A stretch of DNA of 64,000 bases from Flavobacterium sp. JAD_PAG50586_2 (lineage in GTDB: Bacteria; Bacteroidota; Bacteroidia; Flavobacteriales; Flavobacteriaceae): NCBI GenBank assembly GCA_023213215.1, contig CP096136.1, positions 310,001 to 374,000 of the forward strand, given 5' to 3'. The position numbers were made by a program, and so were the translations under genes. The notes under the pieces were generated by a model. The model was not told where the DNA came from. It did not search any database and saw nothing but the letters and a program-made list of their open reading frames with translations. Of this stretch, positions 58,096 to 64,000 are shown piece by piece. Every line of letters starts with the position of its first letter. Position 1 is the first letter of the stretch.

Positions 58096-60551
58096 GTGGT
58101 GATTTTCTGGTTCAAAATTAGCTTTGGGGATTCGGATAAAATATGACGTTCGTCATTCTTTTGGCTGACGGTTATTACTTTCAGCCTGTAGGCGTAAAAA
58201 TTGCCTGCCAAGGTTACAAAACTGATAATCGTAATGGTACTGAGGGGCATGATGATAGCCGCAACAATGGGAAGCAGGTTGCCTGTTACAGCAAAAGACA
58301 GACCCACTAAATTATAGAGCAGTGAAAGCCCAAAACTTAATTTTATTACGTGAACAGCTTTTTTGGACATCGCCATAAAGCGATCCAATTTTTCAAATTC
58401 ACCTGCATCGATGATGGCATCACATGCTGGTGAAAATACATTCACATTTTCCGATAGGGCGATTCCAACATTGCTCTGCCTTAATGCTCCTGCATCGTTA
58501 AGCCCATCACCAATCATCATTACATTGCATCCTTTTTGCTGAAGCTTCCGGATAAAATCCAGTTTTCCCTCAGGATTCTGGTTAAATACCAATTCAATAC
58601 CATTGGGCAAAAGGCTTTCCAGCACTTCACGTTCACCCTCGTTATCGCCCGATAGTATTTTAACGGTATATTTCTTCTGTAGTTTGGTAAACAACTCTGT
58701 TAAACCAGCACGGTATTCGTTGTGTATTAGGAATCTGCCCAAATAAACGTCATCAATAGTTATATTTACCATTGTTTTGATAATAGGATTCTTTTCATCA
58801 TTCCCTGCAAAAGAGGAAGATCCAATTTTTACGTGGTGCCCCTCAATAGTCCCTGAAATTCCTTTACCTACTATATCCTCAAAGTGAGTTACGCTTAATT
58901 TGTCACTTTCGGGTAAATGCTCATAAATCATCCGGCTCAGGGGATGGTTGGAAGCCCGAAGCAGGTTCCTGACTAATTTTTGCTGCTGAATATTTAGGGC
59001 ATTCCCTTCATAACTTATTGCCGTTTTACTGTTGGTTGTTATTGTCCCTGTCTTGTCAAAAACGATAGTGTCTACTTTTGCCATCTGTTCGATTACTAAA
59101 GTATTTTTCAAGTAGCATTTTGTTCGGCCAAGAATCCGCAGGATATTACCAAGGGTAAATGGTGCAGTAAGAGCCAAAGCACAAGGACATGCAACAATTA
59201 ATACCGCAGTGAATACATTAAAGGCAATATCGCTGTCAATAAATATCCAATAGCCAAAACCAGCAAAAGCGATGAGCAGCAGGATTGGAGTGAAATAGCG
59301 ACTGACACGGTCAGTTATAGTATGATATCCGGCCACGTCTTTTTTCTGAAACGCTTCGTTGCCCCACAATTGGGTAAGGTAACTTTGTGAGACGGCCTTA
59401 AGCACCTCCATTTCAATCACAGCTCCCGACAATCTGCCACCTGCAAATATTTTATCTCCCGAATGCTTGGAAACAGGAACAGCTTCTCCTGTAACGAAAC
59501 TATAATCAATAGCGGCATTTTCCGATATCAATATACCATCAACCGGAATGATTTCCTGATTCCGGATGAGAATCCGATTGCCTTTGACAATTTCATATAC
59601 AGGAATATTTTCTTCCTTGCCGGATTTAATACGCGTGACGGCAATTGGGAAATAGGATTTAAAATCTCTTTCAAAATTCAGGAATTGGTAGGTTTTTAGC
59701 TGGAATGCCTTTCCGAGCAGCATAAAAAATATCAAGCCGGTCATACTGTCAAAAAAACCGGGTCCGCGATCGAGCAGTATGTCCGCAACACTTCGAACAA
59801 ACATTACTATAATTCCTAAGGCTATCGGAATTTCAATACTTAGTATTTTAGCACGCAGGTTATTCCATGCGGCAACATAATATCCACTGGCGGAGTACAG
59901 AAAGCTGGGCAATGACAGTAACAAAATCAGCCAACGGAAAAATCCCTTGTATTGGTCGAGCCAAAATTCTTTACTTTCAAAATATTCGGGGAATGACAGC
60001 AACATGATATTTCCAAAACAAAAGAACGCAACACCCAATTTATAGGTGAGACTGTGGTCCTTATCGGAGGTTTTACTGTCATAATCATCAAGGCTGATAT
60101 AAGGTTCGTAACCAATAGCCGCCAAAAGCAGCACAAGGTCTTTCAGGGAGAAATTGTCGGAATTGTAATTAATGCGGACTTTCTTTTCATGAAAATTGAC
60201 TTGTGAGGACACAATTTCAGGTTGTAGTTTTCTGAGGTTTTCGAGAATCCAGATACAAGAGCTACAATGAATATGTGGAACACTAAGCGAAACGATCTGT
60301 GTGCCATTTTCATTGAATTCCAATAAGCCTTCTACAATTTTTTGATTCTCAAGAAAATCATATTTCTTATCATCGGATAATGGCCTGGTGCCTGGCGAAC
60401 GTTCAATGTCATAGTAGGAAGAAAGTCCGTTAAGACTGAAGATTTCATAAACTGTTTCGCAGCCCTTGCAACAAAATTCCTTGCCGTCAAAAAAATGGGC
60501 ATCCTTTAGCACAATATCCTGCCCACAATGAAAACATTGATTGATACTCAT
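58092..60551 (-). CDS. ccoI: Copper-exporting P-type ATPase CcoI (FixI-like)
   Basis: A protein of 819 residues. An N-terminal Cys-rich domain (CFHCGQDI, FCCKGCETVYEIF) precedes a heavy-metal-associated domain with the unusual motif HIHCSSCIWILENL. Eight membrane segments follow, with the ion motif CPCALALTAP, the phosphorylation motif DKTGTITTN, HP in NHPLSR, and GDGLNDAGALR. In cbb3 operons this ATPase supplies copper for assembly. It is the first gene of the operon, and an FNR-type box sits upstream. Confidence 0.93.
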   Translation of the reverse strand: MSINQCFHCGQDIVLKDAHFFDGKEFCCKGCETVYEIFSLNGLSSYYDIERSPGTRPLSDDKKYDFLENQKIVEGLLEFNENGTQIVSLSVPHIHCSSCIWILENLRKLQPEIVSSQVNFHEKKVRINYNSDNFSLKDLVLLLAAIGYEPYISLDDYDSKTSDKDHSLTYKLGVAFFCFGNIMLLSFPEYFESKEFWLDQYKGFFRWLILLLSLPSFLYSASGYYVAAWNNLRAKILSIEIPIALGIIVMFVRSVADILLDRGPGFFDSMTGLIFFMLLGKAFQLKTYQFLNFERDFKSYFPIAVTRIKSGKEENIPVYEIVKGNRILIRNQEIIPVDGILISENAAIDYSFVTGEAVPVSKHSGDKIFAGGRLSGAVIEMEVLKAVSQSYLTQLWGNEAFQKKDVAGYHTITDRVSRYFTPILLLIAFAGFGYWIFIDSDIAFNVFTAVLIVACPCALALTAPFTLGNILRILGRTKCYLKNTLVIEQMAKVDTIVFDKTGTITTNSKTAISYEGNALNIQQQKLVRNLLRASNHPLSRMIYEHLPESDKLSVTHFEDIVGKGISGTIEGHHVKIGSSSFAGNDEKNPIIKTMVNITIDDVYLGRFLIHNEYRAGLTELFTKLQKKYTVKILSGDNEGEREVLESLLPNGIELVFNQNPEGKLDFIRKLQQKGCNVMMIGDGLNDAGALRQSNVGIALSENVNVFSPACDAIIDAGEFEKLDRFMAMSKKAVHVIKLSFGLSLLYNLVGLSFAVTGNLLPIVAAIIMPLSTITIISFVTLAGNFYAYRLKVITVSQKNDERHILSESPKLILNQKITT

Positions 60552-60571
60552 ATTTGATCATTTATACGAGG

Positions 60572-60614
60572 CAAATATCAGGTCTTAAAATGTGGCGCAA
60601 AATGACAAATATCA
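60572..60614 (-). promoter_or_regulatory. FNR/CRP-type box with promoter, upstream of ccoI
   Basis: On the minus strand TGATATTTGTCA (60614-60603) is followed after 27 nt by TTTG (60575-60572) in context GATATTTG. The ccoI ATG is 20 nt further on. Confidence 0.68.
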
Positions 60615-60633
60615 TCCCAAAGAAATTAGAAAG

Positions 60634-60676
60634 TGACTGCTGTCATTTTTTCACGGGAACAATTAGTTTATTTTCG
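60634..60676 (+). promoter_or_regulatory. FNR/CRP-type box with promoter, facing the thioredoxin-ApbE operon
   Basis: TGACTGCTGTCA (60634-60645) has GACN6GTC-type symmetric arms (TGAC and GTCA). On the plus strand TATTTTCG (TTCG for TTTG) places its TTCG at 60673-60676, 27 nt after the box. On the minus strand no -7 element is found at that distance, so this box seems to serve the plus-strand operon. The leader to 60824 would be about 140 nt. Confidence 0.5.
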
Positions 60677-60823
60677 TAAAGGATTATGAATTTTAATTAA
60701 AAACTAAGAAACGATTGAATAATAATAACTAAATCAGCATTACATTTGTTTATAATCAGACAATATTTAATTATAAATCACGTTATACTTTAGAATTTAA
60801 TTTCTTATTTAAGCCCTAAATAT

Positions 60824-61254
60824 ATGAAACTTTTATTATCACTTTTTATCCTGTTTCTTCCAACACAATGGGAGCCGAGTTTTGAAAACGCTAAAAAAAC
60901 CGCTAAGGAAAAGCATGAGTTGATACTGCTGAATTTTTCGGGTTCTGATTGGTGTGGGCCTTGCATTGTAACACGAAAGGATTTTTTTGAAAGTGAGGTA
61001 TTTACTAAAATGGCAAACGAAAATTTGGTCCTCGTTAATGCCGATTTTCCCAGAAAGAAAAAAATATAGGCTCACCGGAAGTTGTCAAGCGCAATGAGGC
61101 ATTGGCTGAACAATACAATAAACAAGGTGCTTTTCCTCTCACATTGCTTCTTAATGCCGAGGGTAAGGTTTTAAAATCATGGAATGGAAAACCTGAAGTA
61201 ACTCCAGAACAATGGACCGCAGAAATAAAGGCAATCTGCGACGCCAATAAATAG
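60824..61254 (+). CDS. Secreted thioredoxin-family protein (one-base frame break)
   Basis: A signal peptide (MKLLLSLFILFLPTQ) is followed by a thioredoxin fold with the active site SDWCGPCIVTRKDFF. The frame breaks at FPRKKK. One extra A in the A7 run at 61058-61064 reads KKKNIGSPEVVKRNEALAEQYNKQGAFPLTLLLNAEGKVL to the stop at 61254, giving 143 residues with the cis-Pro loop AFPLTLL. It probably reduces disulfides in the periplasm. ApbE starts one base after its stop, and it is the first gene of a four-gene operon. Confidence 0.85.
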
Positions 61255-61255
61255 G

Positions 61256-62179
61256 ATGGAAAAATATTCGGAATCCTTAAAACTTATGGGCAACAACTTC
61301 ACCATTTCGGTAGTTGCAGATGATAAACAATTCGCATTGGAAAATATCCAAATTGCAATAGAAGAAATAAGGAGGATTGAACAATTATTTACAACATTCA
61401 AAGCTGATAGCCAAACGAATTTAATCAATGAACATGCTGGAATACAACCTGTAAAAGTGGACAGCGAAGTTTTTGGCTTAATAGAAAGAAGCATCGGAAT
61501 ATCAAGGATTACACAAGGTGCATTTGATATAACGTATGGAAGCATTGATAAAAGCCTTTGGAATTTTGACAAAACAATGACCCAATTACCTTCTGCTGAA
61601 ACTGCGCTAAAAATGGTACATCTCATTAATTACAATAATATCATCCTGGATAAGGAAATAGGAACTGTTTTTTTAAAGGACAAAGGAATGCGAATTGGTT
61701 TTGGCGGTATCGGAAAAGGATATGCCGCAGAAATGGCAAAGAATAAACTAATTGCCAATAAAGTAAAAAGCGGAATAATTAATGCAAGTGGCGATCTTAC
61801 TTCCTGGGGTTTGCAGCCTAACGGTAAGCAATGGACAATAGGAATTGCCAATCCAGACCAGCCAGCAGCTGCTTTCTCTTATCTTGAAATATCAGGAAAG
61901 GCTGTAGCTACTTCCGGGAATTATGAAAAATATATCGTAATCAATGGAAAAAAGTATTCGCATACCATAGACCCCAAAACGGGCTTACCAATAACAGGCA
62001 TTAAAAGCGTAACCGTAATTAGCAGCAATGCAGAATTTGCAGATGCTATGGCAACACCAATAGCCGTTATGGGAATAAAAGCCGGACTTTATTTGGTAGA
62101 CCAGATTCCGGATTTATATTGTATAATCATAGATGATAATAATAAGATTTACACTTCTAAAAATATTAACCTAAAATGA
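61256..62179 (+). CDS. apbE: FAD:protein FMN transferase (ApbE)
   Basis: A protein of 307 residues of the ApbE family, which attaches FMN covalently to Thr or Ser of partner proteins using FAD and Mg. The core GFGGIGKGYAAEMAKNKL, the pocket INASGDLTSWG and the metal/FAD motif SHTIDPKTGLPITG with SSNAEFADAMATPIAVMG are present. No clear signal peptide or lipobox is seen, although many ApbE proteins have one. It overlaps the DUF4266 gene by 4 bp (ATGA). Confidence 0.93.
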   Translation: MEKYSESLKLMGNNFTISVVADDKQFALENIQIAIEEIRRIEQLFTTFKADSQTNLINEHAGIQPVKVDSEVFGLIERSIGISRITQGAFDITYGSIDKSLWNFDKTMTQLPSAETALKMVHLINYNNIILDKEIGTVFLKDKGMRIGFGGIGKGYAAEMAKNKLIANKVKSGIINASGDLTSWGLQPNGKQWTIGIANPDQPAAAFSYLEISGKAVATSGNYEKYIVINGKKYSHTIDPKTGLPITGIKSVTVISSNAEFADAMATPIAVMGIKAGLYLVDQIPDLYCIIIDDNNKIYTSKNINLK

Positions 62180-62400
62180 AAAAACCAACAATCAAATCAT
62201 TGTTTATCATAGCCGGATTGACTGTCATGATTTCTTCCTGCGAATCGGTAAAGGAATACCAAAAAACAAAAATCAATGATGCCGAAATGGTACTTTCCAA
62301 TCGTAAAATTGAAAAGACACAATTAAGTTTTCAATCCTACCGTGAGGGAGCTTCCGGTGCTAATTCGGGAAAAAGTGGCGGTGGCTGCGGATGCAACTAA
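62176..62400 (+). CDS. DUF4266 family small lipoprotein
   Basis: Seventy-four residues with a lipoprotein signal (SLFIIAGLTVMISSC, lipobox Cys22), then a polar part and a Gly/Cys tail (REGASGANSGKSGGGCGCN). The tail is typical of DUF4266. The stretch SGAN resembles the ApbE flavinylation motif (S/T)GA(S/T) but ends in Asn, so it is not a clear target. It lies between apbE and the DUF3570 gene, and this order is common in Gram-negative genomes. Confidence 0.8.
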   Translation: MKKPTIKSLFIIAGLTVMISSCESVKEYQKTKINDAEMVLSNRKIEKTQLSFQSYREGASGANSGKSGGGCGCN

Positions 62401-62419
62401 TTATACACCCTAATCAAAC

Positions 62420-63604
62420 ATGAAAAGAATATTCATTACCGGATTTGCATTACTTAGTATATTCCGATTAAGCGCACAGGAAAAACCAGCAGATTCAACA
62501 GCCTACAAAAGCAACAAACTAAAAATTGAAGAAGTAAATTTAGTTTCGAGCTATTACAAGCAGAATGGCGATAATTCGGCGGTAACCGGCGGTATAGGTA
62601 CAGAAAAGCTTACTGATGTTTCCAACACTATTGATGTCAAGCTTATAAAGTATGGCAAATCGGGGAAAAAACATACCTGGGACGTTGAAGTTGGGCTTGA
62701 TTACTACTCCTCAGCTTCTTCAGACATGGTCGACCTTCAGGCTAATTCCTCTGCTTCATCTGCAGATATCCGTGTTTATCCTTCTATAAGCTATAGTGTA
62801 GAAAATGAAGCAAAAGGAAGTACATTTGGTGCTGGAGTATCTTCCTCAACAGAATTTGATTACCAGTCATTTGGTGGAAATATCAGCTATTCCAAAAAGA
62901 CCAAGGATCGCAACGGAGAATTTACCGCAAGATTTCAGGCTTTTCTCGATCAGGTCAAATTGATTACACCCACTGAACTAAGGGCTCCTGGCGACGACAG
63001 TTATGGTACAGCTTCCCGTAACACTTTTGCAGGATCTTTAAGTTATGCTCAGATTGTAAACCAAAATTTCCAGCTGATGTTTATGGCCGATGTAATAACG
63101 CAAAAAGGCTATTTGGAGCTTCCTTTCCATAGAGTATATTTCGATGACAGCTCTGTTCACATAGAGAATCTTCCCGATACCCGATTGAAGATTCCTTTGG
63201 CAGTAAGAGCCAGTTATTTCCTCGGCGATAATTTTATCATAAGAGGTTATTATCGATTTTATACCGATGATTGGGGTTTGAACTCACACACTGCAGATAT
63301 AGAAGTACCTGTAAAGCTATCCACCGTATTTTCTTTAAGTCCGTTTTACCGATACTACACTCAAACTGCTATTAAGTACTTTAAGGGTTTTGAAGAACAT
63401 ACGGCAGCCGAAGAATTCTATACAAGCAATTATGACTTGTCCAGATTTAACAGTAGTTTCTTTGGCATGGGAATGAAATATACGCCACTTAAAGGAGTAT
63501 TTGGGCTGAAACATTTTCACACACTCGAACTACGATATGGTCATTATACAAGGACCACCAATATGGTTTCCAATATTATAAGTATCAATATTAAATACAA
63601 ATAA
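62420..63604 (+). CDS. DUF3570 family outer-membrane beta-barrel-like protein
   Basis: A protein of 394 residues with a signal peptide (MKRIFITGFALLSIFRLSAQ). The rest is a series of amphipathic strands (KHTWDVEVGLDYYSSAS, EFTARFQAFLDQVKL, LELRYGHYTRTTNMVSNIISINIKYK) ending in an aromatic-rich strand, as in outer-membrane barrels. It matches the DUF3570 family that accompanies DUF4266 and ApbE. The function is unknown. It is the last gene of the operon, and a terminator follows. Confidence 0.82.
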   Translation: MKRIFITGFALLSIFRLSAQEKPADSTAYKSNKLKIEEVNLVSSYYKQNGDNSAVTGGIGTEKLTDVSNTIDVKLIKYGKSGKKHTWDVEVGLDYYSSASSDMVDLQANSSASSADIRVYPSISYSVENEAKGSTFGAGVSSSTEFDYQSFGGNISYSKKTKDRNGEFTARFQAFLDQVKLITPTELRAPGDDSYGTASRNTFAGSLSYAQIVNQNFQLMFMADVITQKGYLELPFHRVYFDDSSVHIENLPDTRLKIPLAVRASYFLGDNFIIRGYYRFYTDDWGLNSHTADIEVPVKLSTVFSLSPFYRYYTQTAIKYFKGFEEHTAAEEFYTSNYDLSRFNSSFFGMGMKYTPLKGVFGLKHFHTLELRYGHYTRTTNMVSNIISINIKYK

Positions 63605-63610
63605 TTAAAA

Positions 63611-63643
63611 CTAAAAAAGCTACTTAAACAGTAGCTTTTTTTA
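63611..63643. terminator. Bidirectional rho-independent terminator
   Basis: CTAAAAAAGCTACT, loop TAAAC, AGTAGCTTTTTTTAG: a near-perfect stem with T or A runs on both sides, placed between convergent genes. Confidence 0.85.
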
Positions 63644-64000
63644 GTTCATGATTTTAAATTGGATAAGCTTTTTGATATCTTCCAAATTGGATGCGTCCCT
63701 TACTTCAATCCGTATTCCTCTTCCTTCAGCATAGGCTTTCGCTGCCATAAGATCTGTTTTTATAGTTTCAGAAATACTGCTGTCAAGTATTTGCCCTACG
63801 GCCTTTTGTCCAAACACCAAAGCAGCTTTAAAATATTTATCTCTTGGCAGCAGATAAAGAATCACTCTTTTTTTGTCTTTAATCCTGTAACTCCATCCAA
63901 ATTTTTCCCCAGAGAAATTCCAATCTGAAATCGCTTCGGGATAATTGTTTTTAGTAAAAGCTTCCAACTGGTTCCATATAATAAACGGCTCTCCTAAGGC
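63641..64000 (-). CDS. DUF3788 family protein (5' end outside window)
   Basis: The frame is open to the window edge and reads ALGEPFIIWNQLEAFTKNNYPEAISDWNF; a TTG at 63967 is not the likely start. About 119 residues are visible. The pattern (a helix, then W-x-F/Y, GWSYRIKDKKRVILYLLPRDKYFKAALVFGQKAV, and a late EVRDASNLEDIKKLIQFKI) matches DUF3788, a cytoplasmic family of unknown function near 130-140 residues. It is convergent with the DUF3570 gene. Confidence 0.7.
   Translation of the reverse strand, partial: ALGEPFIIWNQLEAFTKNNYPEAISDWNFSGEKFGWSYRIKDKKRVILYLLPRDKYFKAALVFGQKAVGQILDSSISETIKTDLMAAKAYAEGRGIRIEVRDASNLEDIKKLIQFKIMN

Noticed and set aside
37009..61254. True pseudogenes or programmed frameshifts at the many split genes
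   Set aside because: All breaks are single-base losses in homopolymers and hit functionally linked genes; there is no shared slippery motif with a stimulatory structure. Assembly error is the simpler reading.
1..64000. CRISPR arrays, tRNA or rRNA genes, insertion sequences, prophage
   Set aside because: The tandem arrays are coding or have no spacers, no cloverleaf or rRNA sequence was seen, and there is no transposase, integrase or phage gene.

Overview
This window looks like a chromosome segment of a Flavobacteriaceae bacterium (Flavobacterium-like, Bacteroidota). The evidence is very large secreted repeat proteins ending in all three type IX secretion (T9SS) sorting-domain types (A, B, C), promoter elements of the Bacteroidota form TAnnTTTG, a fused CcoN-CcoO cbb3 oxidase, and low-GC coding. 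I see no rRNA, tRNA, CRISPR array or insertion sequence.

Positions 1-26.5 kb (all minus strand) hold five giant surface or secreted proteins. The first (1-9063, 3' end outside the window) carries 16 tandem 79-residue repeats. The second (9100-12923) carries 12 tandem 67-residue repeats, and both end in T9SS type B domains. They are followed by a type A protein (13099-15795), a 2047-residue YDG/MBG-type repeat protein ending in a dockerin-like module (15878-22021), and a type C protein (22445-26464). Positions 26.8-30.1 kb hold a family 1 glycoside hydrolase, a glycosyltransferase, a small upstream ORF and an RraB-like protein. Two more type C proteins follow on the plus strand (30499-31326 and 31786-36201).

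Positions 36.9-63.6 kb read as a low-oxygen respiratory and stress island: acetyl-CoA hydrolase/transferase, BON-domain protein, a FixL-like PAS kinase with a response regulator-CRP/FNR fusion, an MlaEFD-type lipid ABC transporter, OsmC, unknown membrane proteins, an ATP-cone/PD-(D/E)xK protein, an MBL/beta-CASP enzyme, HemN, the ccoI-S-NO-Q-P-G-H-safE operon, and a thioredoxin-ApbE-DUF4266-DUF3570 operon. Eight 12-bp inverted repeats of the form TGA(C/T)-N4-(A/G)TCA lie upstream of these units. Each is followed, exactly 27 nt after its end, by a TTTG (or one-mismatch) -7 element. I infer a class-II FNR-type regulon run by the local FixL-like kinase and REC-CRP protein.

About 15 genes are broken by a single missing base. 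Fourteen breaks are in A/T runs of 5-7 and one is in a G run. In every case adding one base restores a sensible protein, so I attribute nearly all of them to homopolymer under-calling in the assembly. Such genes are annotated as one CDS with the break position noted.
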